From a virus, in the IMG/VR virus record IMGVR_UViG_3300020404_000607, positions 1 through 29,402 of that record: a DNA stretch of 29,402 nt; one strand, written 5' to 3'. This document shows positions 1-7,352 of the stretch, one piece after another (within the stretch, counting starts at the first letter, position 1; each line of letters begins with the position of its first letter). The notes beneath the pieces are model-generated. The model worked only from the letters and a program-made list of their open reading frames with translations. It searched no databases and was not told the DNA's origin. Both the position numbers and the translations under genes were made by a program.

Positions 1-738
1 CTTTTCATCACGACCTGGCACTTCACTCCAATGAACCTCTACAGGAACAAAGTTATTATTTTTATTTGTTGCGTCAACCCACATCTTGTAAAACATATTC
101 ATACCATGTGGTGTAGATACGATCATTACTTTAGAAGATTTACCAGAAGATATTGTAGGATAAACTGAACTAAAAAATTCCTCTGCAATACTGTTTGGCA
201 CATAAGCGAACTCGTCTAGAAATATAATATTAAAGGTACTTCCTCGAACAGCACTAGAAGAGGTACTTGCCGCTACAATCCTACTTCCGTTTTCTAGTTC
301 GAGTGAACCTTTGTTCCAGTTGAGAACGCCTTGTTGCATCCATTTGGGTAGATGTTCGTAAGCCAATTGCAAACGACCTAACAAATCTCTTGCAGTAGAT
401 GATTTGTTGGCCAGTATCGCAACATTCACATTGTCATTAAATAAGACATAATGTAAGAGGTAAGAGACTATGATAGTTGACTTTCCACTCTGTCTAGGTA
501 ATTTACATATTGTAAACCTATTGTCGTGGAAAGTATCTACCATCTTCCGCTGAAAGTCATACATCTCAAAAGGTACAAGACCTTTATCAATGGTGACAAT
601 TTTTAAATAATTTTCTATAAAATATTTAGGACTTTCTAAACACTTTACAACTTCTTGAATTTGTTTTTTTGTAAAACGAGAAGGTGTATGTGCTTTTTTT
701 AAATTAGGATTACCTAAATATTGATCTGTTGTTGCCAT
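1..738 (-). CDS. gp17: Terminase large subunit gp17, N-terminal part (cut by window edge)
   Basis: This is the ATPase domain of the DNA-packaging motor, which pumps phage DNA into the prohead and cuts it. The frame is open from ATG at 738 to the window edge, giving 246 residues; T4 gp17 has about 610. Visible motifs are an adenine-binding Q-motif-like stretch FEMYDFQRKM (57-66), Walker A LPRQSGKS (80-87), Walker B IIFLDEFA with the catalytic Glu (171-178) and the coupling motif STPHGMN (208-214). The C-terminal nuclease domain lies outside the window. The gene starts 4 bases after the stop of the PAP2-like gene and is last in the gp13-gp17 transcription unit. The family assignment is very secure. 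Confidence 0.97.
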   Translation of the reverse strand, partial: MATTDQYLGNPNLKKAHTPSRFTKKQIQEVVKCLESPKYFIENYLKIVTIDKGLVPFEMYDFQRKMVDTFHDNRFTICKLPRQSGKSTIIVSYLLHYVLFNDNVNVAILANKSSTARDLLGRLQLAYEHLPKWMQQGVLNWNKGSLELENGSRIVAASTSSSAVRGSTFNIIFLDEFAYVPNSIAEEFFSSVYPTISSGKSSKVMIVSTPHGMNMFYKMWVDATNKNNNFVPVEVHWSEVPGRDEK

Positions 739-742
739 GTGA

Positions 743-1366
743 TTAAACTAATTGTTTTAGTGATTTTGATAAGTCTTTATATTTTATTCTTATGCCTCTT
801 GCATTATCTTCAGCTAATTCAAGACCAAAGTCTGCTTTATTCATTAACACATACATTTTTTCACCAAGTAAATTACCTATATCAAAATCAGATATATAAT
901 GAAAACCTGCAACCACTCTACCATATCCACACTCATAAGCAGCTTTCATCAATTCTTTTTCTGCTCTTGGTTCTTTACCTGCCACATATCTTGCAATAAT
1001 AACTGATTGACAAGCATGACCACTAGGATAGGCAGGTGTTTTATTTGTCTTACTTGGTAATGTTTGAATTTCAGGTAAAACAACATGAGGTCTTTTTCGA
1101 TTAAAGAAATCTTTAAAATGTGTAATTATCGGAACAGATTCTTTTAAAATTTGTTCAAGTTCATTTTCATGAAATTCTAATTTATATTTTTTAATAACTT
1201 TTTTAATAGCAAAATAAGGATCTTGATCGTGATCTCTAACAGACTGTACCTGTTCTGGTGTTCTCACTCTTGTTATTTCATTTACCTGTATTGCCTCAGG
1301 CATATCTTTTTTAGGTGGAGGTGGTAATGTAATTACTTCTTCTAGTTTTTGTCTAAAAAATATCAT
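743..1366 (-). CDS. PAP2-superfamily (acid phosphatase-like) protein between the terminase genes
   Basis: This 207-residue protein has the full PAP2/vanadium-haloperoxidase phosphatase signature: K-x6-RP (K85, R92, P93), PSGH (114-117) and R-x5-H-x3-D (R150, H156, D160). H156 would be the nucleophile and H117 the acid/base, so hydrolysis of a phosphomonoester is the expected chemistry. The substrate is unknown. I see no signal peptide or membrane segment, so it resembles soluble class A acid phosphatases more than membrane lipid phosphatases. The usual Ser before the last Arg is Gly here. The start ATG overlaps the gp16 stop as ATGA, with AAAGGAAAAG upstream, and the gene ends 4 bases before gp17. 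It is therefore tightly inserted in the packaging operon and expressed late; T4 has no gene here. A virion or packaging-associated enzyme is possible but unproven. Confidence 0.85.
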   Translation of the reverse strand: MIFFRQKLEEVITLPPPPKKDMPEAIQVNEITRVRTPEQVQSVRDHDQDPYFAIKKVIKKYKLEFHENELEQILKESVPIITHFKDFFNRKRPHVVLPEIQTLPSKTNKTPAYPSGHACQSVIIARYVAGKEPRAEKELMKAAYECGYGRVVAGFHYISDFDIGNLLGEKMYVLMNKADFGLELAEDNARGIRIKYKDLSKSLKQLV

Positions 1367-1770
1367 TTCTTTTCCTTTAACATTTTTTGTAGTTCAGTCG
1401 TAGATCCTACAAATAAAGCGTTAGTTACATTTTTAGGTCCTTTATCTGGCACTTCTTTTACTTTCTTTAACTTATCTTGCAAGTCTAGTAAATTTTGCGA
1501 TACTTCACTTACTGTTTTAATTAGTTGTCCTGCAACTTCATAAGCACGAGGATGTTCACCCTCTTTTGCAAGACTTAATATACCATCAATTGCTTCATTA
1601 CCTTTGTCAATTAAATTATAAAGATTTTTTCTACCAGTTTCAAAATCTATTTCTGGATCTTTATCTTGTGGTACAACTAAATCTTTTGTTTCTTTTTGTA
1701 TAACTTCTAACTCGTTTGGTTCTTCAGCAATACCTAATACTTCATTTAGTTTATCATCAATTTTGCTCAT
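1363..1770 (-). CDS. gp16: Terminase small subunit gp16
   Basis: This is a 135-residue acidic and helical protein, a little shorter than T4 gp16 (164 residues). The small terminase recognises concatemeric phage DNA and stimulates the ATPase and nuclease of gp17. The central stretch NLIDKGNEAIDGILSLAKE (52-70) followed by EHPRAYEV and a second helix (QLIKTVSEVSQNLLDLQDKL) follows the T4 gp16 pattern of two antiparallel helices that build the oligomeric ring. Position supports the call: it follows gp15 by 10 bases and overlaps the next gene as ATGA. The C-terminus is Lys-rich (KEKK). The call rests on sequence pattern plus synteny. Confidence 0.9.
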   Translation of the reverse strand: MSKIDDKLNEVLGIAEEPNELEVIQKETKDLVVPQDKDPEIDFETGRKNLYNLIDKGNEAIDGILSLAKEGEHPRAYEVAGQLIKTVSEVSQNLLDLQDKLKKVKEVPDKGPKNVTNALFVGSTTELQKMLKEKK

Positions 1771-1780
1771 TTAAATCTTT

Positions 1781-2614
1781 CTATGACGGTTTAGTAGGAC
1801 TAGAAGTCTTATCTTCACCAGTTGTCTCATCATAATCTAAAGTGTCTGTAAAAAATTCTAATGTAGTCGTATAAGTGTAAGCGTCATCTTTATCAGCAGA
1901 TGTAGGGTTTGGTTGCACTGTAACTCTCTCTACTCTTGGTGCATTACTACCTGTATCAGAATATAGATCAGCAGATACCTTTTTGATTATTGCGTTAGTG
2001 CTGATTGGTCCATATAGATATACTTTTGCAGTAAAACTTAAAGTATAAATTATTCTTCTTAAACTAGTTAGTGATCCTGAGTAGTCATCTGAATAATCTA
2101 CACTATTTAAAATAAACGGTATATCTCTTTTTGTATCCATAGTTCTATCTTCAATCATAGTAACAGTATAATCTGGTTGAAAGTAAGGTAATATTTGTTC
2201 TATGATTTGTAATCCATCATCTGAATTTGCAGTAAAAACATTTAACTGAAAGTTCACATTATATGGCACAGGCATATACTGATTATTCATTTTAGTTGTA
2301 TCGGCGTTTGTTGTAACTTTTGTTATCTTTTGATTCTTATTTAATTTTCTAGTAGCGTCATATGAATATCCAGTGATTTCAAATGACATTCGAGGTAGAG
2401 TGATTGCCACTTTAGAATCATCACCTGTTAAGTCTTGCTGTGCGTCTAATCTTGCAAGAAACTTTTCCTTAGGTGAATAAGATAAAGGCACTTTTATATT
2501 TTGTAGTGGATTCCCGCTAGAATCTAATCTCTTAATATTTACATTATTAAATATTGTACCGAACGCAATAACAGTATTACGAATTTTTTTGTGATAGAAG
2601 TGTTCTCCAAACAT
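1781..2614 (-). CDS. gp15: Tail sheath stabiliser / tail terminator gp15
   Basis: The protein has 277 residues, close to T4 gp15 (272). gp15 forms the hexameric ring that caps the tail tube and sheath and docks the tail to the neck. The N-terminus MFGEHFYHKKIRNTVIAFG and following INVKRLDS-like segment, then KVPLSYSPKEKFLARL (residues about 41-56) and ITLPRMSFEITGYSYD (about 71-86), match the gp15 family pattern. The last 15 or so residues are low-complexity (Asp, Thr, Ser, Lys). The start ATG overlaps the gp14 stop by one base (TAATG), implying translational coupling. It belongs to the late operon that starts at gp13. Confidence 0.93.
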   Translation of the reverse strand: MFGEHFYHKKIRNTVIAFGTIFNNVNIKRLDSSGNPLQNIKVPLSYSPKEKFLARLDAQQDLTGDDSKVAITLPRMSFEITGYSYDATRKLNKNQKITKVTTNADTTKMNNQYMPVPYNVNFQLNVFTANSDDGLQIIEQILPYFQPDYTVTMIEDRTMDTKRDIPFILNSVDYSDDYSGSLTSLRRIIYTLSFTAKVYLYGPISTNAIIKKVSADLYSDTGSNAPRVERVTVQPNPTSADKDDAYTYTTTLEFFTDTLDYDETTGEDKTSSPTKPS

Positions 2615-3381
2615 TAGTATTCGTCAACCTCTCCGAATGGGTTTCTTTCGCTGAAGTCTAATATATCATCAGCAGTTGAAGATGTATTTGTTCCTGCAGC
2701 CGTTTCAAATGCCTGTCCTTGGTCAGTAGGTTGTTGAGTTGCCATTGTGAAACTCTCATTTATTATGTAATCTATTTTACCAATACTACTTTCTAATACA
2801 AATGAACCGTCTTCGTTTTCTAAAGTAAATTGAAAATTCATTGAATCAGTTGATAGACTATCTTCAACACTATCAATTGTAGAAATACCAGTATCAAGTC
2901 TTTCTGAACTATATTCAAATCTAGTACAAGATAACTTGTAAGTAGGTAAAGAACTTTGTTGATAGAATGGTTGTTCGTGTTCAACAAACTGTATTTCAAA
3001 AAATGCGTTTGTAGTTGGGAAGTAAACTAAGTCACCTTCTTGTGGTCTATCAGCAACTAAATCTGAATTATTACCTACTAGAGTTTCCCATCTCAATTTA
3101 GATAAAGTAAATACAATATCATCTCTTAATTCTAGACCAAACTTTTTAATAATCTCTTGTTCGCCCATATATCCATCAGTATTATCTACATACATTTCAA
3201 TGATATATGAATCATCAAATGAGCTCGCAGGATCCTCACCAAAGATTACGTCTTTGTTAGCAATCTTTCTTGGTAAGTAGTAAACATCTTGGCCGTAAAT
3301 CTTGAGCTGTTCTATAATTAAATCTTCGTATAGTCTCTGCTCAGATGTTGTGCCTGTGTCGAAATAGACATTCGTTGGCAT
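2614..3381 (-). CDS. gp14: Neck protein gp14
   Basis: This 255-residue protein matches T4 gp14 (256 residues) in length. gp14 is part of the head-completion/neck complex that seals the filled head and accepts the tail. The N-terminal segment TNVYFDTGTTSEQRLYEDLI and the following IYGQDVYYLPRKI are family hallmarks; the middle part contains the pattern FTLSKLRWE and DLVYFP. The C-terminal 50 residues are Gln/Thr/Ser/Asp-rich and end with a conserved-looking FSERNPFGEVDEY. It starts 4 bases after the gp13 stop and overlaps gp15 by one base. Confidence 0.94.
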   Translation of the reverse strand: MPTNVYFDTGTTSEQRLYEDLIIEQLKIYGQDVYYLPRKIANKDVIFGEDPASSFDDSYIIEMYVDNTDGYMGEQEIIKKFGLELRDDIVFTLSKLRWETLVGNNSDLVADRPQEGDLVYFPTTNAFFEIQFVEHEQPFYQQSSLPTYKLSCTRFEYSSERLDTGISTIDSVEDSLSTDSMNFQFTLENEDGSFVLESSIGKIDYIINESFTMATQQPTDQGQAFETAAGTNTSSTADDILDFSERNPFGEVDEY

Positions 3382-3385
3382 TTAG

Positions 3386-4192
3386 TTATCCTTGTTGCAT
3401 ATGAGCGGGTTCTTCATAATTTAATCTGATTTCTTCCTCTAACTGTCTTTGTTCTTGAATTGCTGTAGAGAATAATTCAGGCCCATTTAAAGTAACCCCA
3501 CCTAACATAGCGGTGCCTGAAAATTTTGAAAGATTTTGTCCCCATTGTTTTTTAATTAGTGTTGTAGCATATCTTTTTAAATATATGTCATCATATATAT
3601 CGGTATGAGTATCAGGGTCTAATTTACGAAAAACTTCTATAATTAAATATTCATCTGCCTTTATATCTACTCCCCAATCCATATCAATAAACAATCTGTT
3701 TGATAAATGATTAAATCTCATTGGTTTTTCTCCCACTAAAACGTGGTCAAGAAAATCAAGATGTTGCATTGTCATTTGATAATGTACGATACTTGTAGAT
3801 GAAAAATCATACAAGTCATTTAATCTTAATTGATATCTAACATCAAACATGTTTAAGTTTGCTCTGTCTGATAAAGGAAATACATTGACAACAGAAATTA
3901 CACTTGAAGGAACTACAATAAAATTATCTGCTCTTTCATAAGTAGTTGTAACAGAATTATCTGTAATTGACTCTGAAGCATTAGTTGTCATTCTTGTAAT
4001 ATCGGCTTGAGTTACTTTATATTTTAAATACATTCTCTCAACACCATCAACATGATATTGAGCAAAATATTGAACTGCTTCATCTATTCTGTCATCTACT
4101 TGGTCGTCATCAACATTTATATCAATTACAGGCTTACCTAATGCTCTTAAACAGTATTCTTTAAATGTTGCCTTTGTAGTTGGGACTGCCAT
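3386..4192 (-). CDS. gp13: Neck protein gp13 (head completion)
   Basis: At 268 residues this is somewhat shorter than T4 gp13 (309), as is usual in marine T4-like phages. gp13 joins gp14 in the connector below the portal and is needed to complete the head before tail joining. The N-terminus (FKEYCLRALGKPVIDINVDD, then DDRIDEAVQYFAQYHVDG) is the typical family opening, and IIEVFRKLDPDTHTDIYDD lies in the C-terminal half. It is the first gene of the gp13-gp14-gp15-gp16-PAP2-gp17 unit. A TATAAATA late promoter lies 21 bases upstream, and AAGGAAG serves as the ribosome binding site. Confidence 0.94.
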   Translation of the reverse strand: MAVPTTKATFKEYCLRALGKPVIDINVDDDQVDDRIDEAVQYFAQYHVDGVERMYLKYKVTQADITRMTTNASESITDNSVTTTYERADNFIVVPSSVISVVNVFPLSDRANLNMFDVRYQLRLNDLYDFSSTSIVHYQMTMQHLDFLDHVLVGEKPMRFNHLSNRLFIDMDWGVDIKADEYLIIEVFRKLDPDTHTDIYDDIYLKRYATTLIKKQWGQNLSKFSGTAMLGGVTLNGPELFSTAIQEQRQLEEEIRLNYEEPAHMQQG

Positions 4193-4213
4193 ATATTATT
4201 CTTCCTTTATAAC

Positions 4214-4221
4214 TATTTATA
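4214..4221 (-). promoter_or_regulatory. T4-type late promoter (TATAAATA) for the gp13-gp17 unit
   Basis: The plus strand reads tatttata, the exact complement of the T4 late promoter -10 box TATAAATA. It lies in the 33-base gap between the 443-residue structural gene and gp13. The expected transcription start is about 6 bases downstream, leaving a very short leader that contains AAGGAAG before the gp13 ATG. T4-type late promoters need gp55 sigma factor and the gp45 clamp. Confidence 0.85.
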
Positions 4222-4225
4222 CTTA

Positions 4226-5557
4226 TTACAATGCCATTGCAATTGCGATAGCGAACGCCTGTGTTGTTTTTGCGTCTAGTTGTGTTTGAATATTACTTGA
4301 AACTCCGTCTAAATGACCTATTTCAGTTGACGTTACAGCACTTACAGATACGTCACCACTACCGTCTGAGACTAATGCTCTACCAGTAGTTAAGTCTGCC
4401 ATCTTACTAAATGCAATTGCAGCTGATGATTTGATATCTGCATTGACAATATTTGTAATTGTGTTATTATCACTATCAATACTTTTATTTGTTAAAGTTT
4501 TTGTTGTAGCAGCAAGAAAAGTATCTAATGTAGCAACTGTTGTTTGACGCATTGTACCATTATCGTTAGTCACTAAACCATCACCACTTGCAAAAGCAGT
4601 TGTTCCTGCTGATGTGTCACCATCTATTATATTTAATTCAGTAGCAGTAGATGTTACACCGTCTAATATATTTAACTCAGCCGCAGTTGAAGTAACACCA
4701 TCTAAAATATTTAATTCTTCTGGTGTTGATGTAATTTGTGTTGTTGATGCAGCTGCAAGAACTGGTAATGTTCCTGAAACGTTAGGTAAAGATATTGTTC
4801 TATCTGCTGTTGGGTCAACTGTTGTTAATGTTGTTTCATGAGCATCTGCTGTTGCACCTTCAAATACAAAAGCATTTTGAATACTAACAGTTGTAGAATC
4901 GACTGTTGTTGTTGAACCTGAAACAGATAAGTTACCTGCAATAGTAACATTTGCACCACTTAATGTTATAGCATTACTACCACCATTAGCAATCGTACTT
5001 GTTGTTAGTGTAGTAATTGTTTGTGAAGTTGCTGTTCCCCCAACAACACCATTAATTGTTGGAGCAGTTAAAGTTTTATTTGTGAGTGTTGAAGATGTTC
5101 CAGAAACAAAAGTATCTATCTGTGAAGCATTAAGTTTCTTTTCTGTACCACCATCTGATACTACAAATTTATCTGTAGCAGCTAAAGTAATTCCTGTACC
5201 ATCAGAATATGAATCAATGTCTAATCCTAATTCTGCATTAACATAGTCTGATATTTGAGTTGCGGTTACAAACTTTTCTGTACCACCATCTGATATAGCA
5301 AACTTATCAGTATCAGCAATTGTTATACTTGACCCATCGGTCATTCCGTCAATATTTAAAACTGCTTCTACACTACCAAATTCTAATGCACTCGCACCTG
5401 AATTAACTTTTAATACTTGACCAGCAGAACCTATTGATAATGAAGCCCCAAGACCACCATGTGTTAATCCTACTGTATCGCCTGTCTGAAACTCAGAAAG
5501 ACCTGTTGCAGTACCAGCGTCATTAAATACTGCTCTAATTGGTGTTTTATTTGCCAT
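4226..5557 (-). CDS. Putative fibre/neck structural protein with ELNILDG repeats
   Basis: This 443-residue Thr/Ser/Gly/Ala-rich protein has almost no charged clusters and no cysteine, as expected for a trimeric beta-structured virion fibre. It contains the phage module VFEGATADAHETTL...DPTADRTISLPNVSGT (231-263), shared with the 415- and 417-residue proteins of this window. Three tandem 13-residue units ELNILDGVTSTA occur at 281-313, and STEIGHLDGVSSNIQ (410-424) echoes them. Two related DKFxxSDGGTEK units occur at 84-95 and 129-140. The C-terminus AFAIAIAMAL (434-443) resembles those of the two paralogs. It occupies the place of T4 wac, just upstream of gp13, but no sequence link to fibritin is visible, so the exact role is open. 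Confidence 0.75.
   Translation of the reverse strand: MANKTPIRAVFNDAGTATGLSEFQTGDTVGLTHGGLGASLSIGSAGQVLKVNSGASALEFGSVEAVLNIDGMTDGSSITIADTDKFAISDGGTEKFVTATQISDYVNAELGLDIDSYSDGTGITLAATDKFVVSDGGTEKKLNASQIDTFVSGTSSTLTNKTLTAPTINGVVGGTATSQTITTLTTSTIANGGSNAITLSGANVTIAGNLSVSGSTTTVDSTTVSIQNAFVFEGATADAHETTLTTVDPTADRTISLPNVSGTLPVLAAASTTQITSTPEELNILDGVTSTAAELNILDGVTSTATELNIIDGDTSAGTTAFASGDGLVTNDNGTMRQTTVATLDTFLAATTKTLTNKSIDSDNNTITNIVNADIKSSAAIAFSKMADLTTGRALVSDGSGDVSVSAVTSTEIGHLDGVSSNIQTQLDAKTTQAFAIAIAMAL
4610..4726 (-). repeat. Three tandem 39-bp in-frame repeats (ELNILDG unit)
   Basis: Within the 443-residue structural gene, residues 278-316 contain three copies of a 13-residue unit with ELNILDG or ELNIIDG at 281, 294 and 307. 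The DNA copies (plus strand aatatttaa and variants) differ at several third positions, so the array is old enough to have diverged. Units of this kind are common in phage tail and fibre proteins. Confidence 0.8.
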
Positions 5558-5566
5558 TATTTATTC

Positions 5567-6877
5567 CTAAAATTGAAAAATGGTAGTGTCACTATCAGCT
5601 AGTGCGTTCCCATTTGCCAATGTAAATGTTTTTGTTCCTGTAAACGTTGTTCGAGTATCAATCGAAGCGTTAAACTCAAAGTCTGTATTCTTCGTATCTA
5701 GTCCTGCTGAAGCAGTAAAAAAAGGTATTACCCTGGTAGGTTGTCCCCCAGCTGCACCAGTACCAGTAGCCAAAATTGCTAATTCGTTATCACCTGATTT
5801 TGTGCCTGCAGGTAATGTTGCACCTGTTGCTGATATTGCAATTGCACCTGTACCATCAGAACTTATTGTTGCACCTGCAAGGTCAATTGTATCACCAGCA
5901 AGAAATAAATCATTAAATCTTTTTGTTGAACTACCTAAATTTCTTAAATTAGTTACGTCTGGTACAATGTCTTGGTCAATTCTACTTAAATCTACTGGTG
6001 CCCCAAAAGTACCATCTTGTAAATCTAAACCGTCACCAGCATTTGAACCACTTGAATCTGTGCCATCTAAAATTACTCTATCACCAGCATTTGAACCACT
6101 TGAGTCTGTAGCATTTAAAACTAAATCTTCAGTTTCTAAAACTGTACCTACAAACTTATTAGTTGCTGAGTCAAATTGTAAAACTCTTTTATCTACGAGA
6201 GCAGTATCAGTATCAATATCAGTTAATGCAGCCAATGATGAAGATGTTGTTCCAAAAACTATTTTACCTGTTGATGCTTGATACTTTAATACCTTGCCAT
6301 CACCAATAGAACTTATGTCTACATCATCTAACTTTGTTAAATTAACTTCACCGCCACCACCTATTGTGGACATTTGTTTAGTTACAATATCTTTAAACTG
6401 AACAAACTCTTTTTTCATATCATCTAAAGAGGTTATATTCTCTAGACTTTTTAATTTTTCTTTTTCTAGTTCATTTGCAACTTTCATTTCAGAAAGTTTT
6501 TTAGTTGTCTGTTTAATTATATCATCTGTATTGTCATCTTCAGAAATTTCAATTTCAACAACTGGTTTTTCTTCTTTTATTTCTTTTTCAGGTTCTAGTA
6601 ATAATTCTTTTTTCTTTTTTGGTTTTGTTTTCTTTTTCTCTTTCTTTAGAGAAGAAAACAATTCTTCTAAATCAGATATTTTCTTTTCTGACTTAGCAAT
6701 CACTTCTTGTTTTTGTTTTTTCGCATCAGCGATTACAGAGAAAAAGTCTTCTAATTTCTCTTCTGGTTGTTCTGCGACCTTAACAACCTTCTTTATATCT
6801 TCTTTGATTTTAGAATTTAATTTTTTTTCTTGTAAGAGTGAAATTTGTTTTTCTATATCTGGATCAATATCTATCAT
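5567..6877 (-). CDS. Two-part structural protein: charged coiled-coil N-half, fibre-like C-half
   Basis: This 436-residue protein has two very different halves. Residues 1-170 are Lys/Glu-rich with heptad-like leucines and isoleucines and a basic cluster KKEKKKTKPKKKKE (78-91), predicting long helices or a coiled coil. A glycine hinge STIGGGGEVNL (170-180) follows. Residues 181-436 are Ser/Thr/Gly/Asp-rich and beta-like, with a duplicated TDSSGSNAGD (257-266 and 273-282) and the marine-phage motif NLGSSTKRFNDLFLAGDTI (313-331). The gene starts 2 bases before the stop of its upstream neighbour and ends 9 bases before the next gene. The arrangement suits a virion fibre or whisker held by a helical stalk, but the role is inferred from architecture and position only. 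Confidence 0.7.
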   Translation of the reverse strand: MIDIDPDIEKQISLLQEKKLNSKIKEDIKKVVKVAEQPEEKLEDFFSVIADAKKQKQEVIAKSEKKISDLEELFSSLKKEKKKTKPKKKKELLLEPEKEIKEEKPVVEIEISEDDNTDDIIKQTTKKLSEMKVANELEKEKLKSLENITSLDDMKKEFVQFKDIVTKQMSTIGGGGEVNLTKLDDVDISSIGDGKVLKYQASTGKIVFGTTSSSLAALTDIDTDTALVDKRVLQFDSATNKFVGTVLETEDLVLNATDSSGSNAGDRVILDGTDSSGSNAGDGLDLQDGTFGAPVDLSRIDQDIVPDVTNLRNLGSSTKRFNDLFLAGDTIDLAGATISSDGTGAIAISATGATLPAGTKSGDNELAILATGTGAAGGQPTRVIPFFTASAGLDTKNTDFEFNASIDTRTTFTGTKTFTLANGNALADSDTTIFQF

Positions 6878-6879
6878 AA

Positions 6880-7212
6880 TTATCTACTTACGCTTGGTGT
6901 TACCGTTGCACGTCCCTCTATTCTTCGAGTGATAAGTCCTGAACTATCAGTTGTTGTCAAATCCCAAACATATCTACCTTCTGAAAGAGCACCTGTTACA
7001 GTATCAGTTAATGCAATAGAACAAGTACCGTCAGTTGCACTTACCTTTGCTGTTGTAAACGAGGTCGATGAACTAGCAAGATGTGTTTTTCTCATAGTAG
7101 CAGTTATCGTTTCGCTTGATAAATCGACTACTGTTCCTGTTGAGTCTTTTACTGTTAATGTTTCAGTATAATCGCAATCTTGGTCGATAGTAATATTCTG
7201 TATTGTTGCCAT
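6880..7212 (-). CDS. Small beta-rich virion protein (BppU N-domain-like)
   Basis: The 110-residue protein reads like a single beta-sandwich: ITIDQDCDYTETLTVKDSTG, then DLSSETITATMRK, TCSIALTDTVTGALSEGRYVWDLTTTDSSG and GRATVTPSVSR. This alternating strand pattern with the closing VTPSVSR is common in small phage baseplate or tail proteins related to the N-terminal domain of BppU-type proteins. Two cysteines (C13 and C68) could pair. It is first in its unit: a late promoter lies 27 bases upstream and AGGAATGATTA precedes the ATG. A virion role is likely from family resemblance and context; the location within the particle is unknown. Confidence 0.65.
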   Translation of the reverse strand: MATIQNITIDQDCDYTETLTVKDSTGTVVDLSSETITATMRKTHLASSSTSFTTAKVSATDGTCSIALTDTVTGALSEGRYVWDLTTTDSSGLITRRIEGRATVTPSVSR

Positions 7213-7239
7213 TAATCATTCCTGTTTTTCTTATAATAC

Positions 7240-7247
7240 TATTTATA
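7240..7247 (-). promoter_or_regulatory. T4-type late promoter (TATAAATA) for the 110/436/443-residue gene unit
   Basis: The plus strand reads tatttata, giving TATAAATA on the minus strand, 27 bases before the ATG at 7212. The leader contains CAGGAATG as the ribosome binding site. It sits in the 140-base gap after the radical SAM gene, so structural genes downstream need not rely on read-through from the enzyme cassette. Confidence 0.85.
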
Positions 7248-7290
7248 ATCCAAGAAAAGAGAAAGCTAAACAAAATTAACGGGATTTGCC

Positions 7291-7324
7291 GTCTCATAGC
7301 CGCCCGCTAGGCGGCGTTAGAGGC
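7291..7324. other. GC-rich stem-loop in the gap after the radical SAM gene
   Basis: A perfect 6-bp all-GC stem GCCGCC/GGCGGC with a 5-base loop lies at 7299-7315. A second helix GTCTC/GAGGC (one G-U pair) flanks it at 7291-7295 and 7320-7324, separated by an internal loop. It stands out in this AT-rich sequence and lies between the stop of the radical SAM gene and the next late promoter. No run of T follows directly on either strand, so a simple intrinsic terminator is not well supported. It may stabilise the 3' end of the cassette mRNA or stop transcription weakly. The rest of the 140-base gap holds only the late promoter. Confidence 0.55.
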
Positions 7325-7352
7325 TGCCTGCATATGATAGTACCCCCTAATT

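Noticed and set aside
5580-6281. A 233-residue open frame on the plus strand, and similar long plus-strand frames elsewhere (12990-13649, 16612-17121).
   Set aside because: They lie antisense to well-supported structural genes with Ser/Thr/Gly-rich codons, which leave the opposite strand open by chance. Their composition is Val/Ser-rich noise with no domain or ribosome binding site.
7163-7297. A 44-residue minus-strand frame with a hydrophobic start, running from the stem-loop through the late promoter.
   Set aside because: It overlaps the promoter and the start of the 110-residue gene and has no proper ribosome binding site. It is probably chance.
7299-7315. The GC-rich hairpin as a classical intrinsic terminator.
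   Set aside because: No T-run follows the stem on either strand, so I list it only as a stem-loop.
7307-7333. An eight-codon mini frame (MQAASNAA) after an AGGGGG, considered as a precursor peptide for the radical SAM enzyme.
   Set aside because: It is too short, lacks Cys and other typical target residues, and lies within the stem-loop region.
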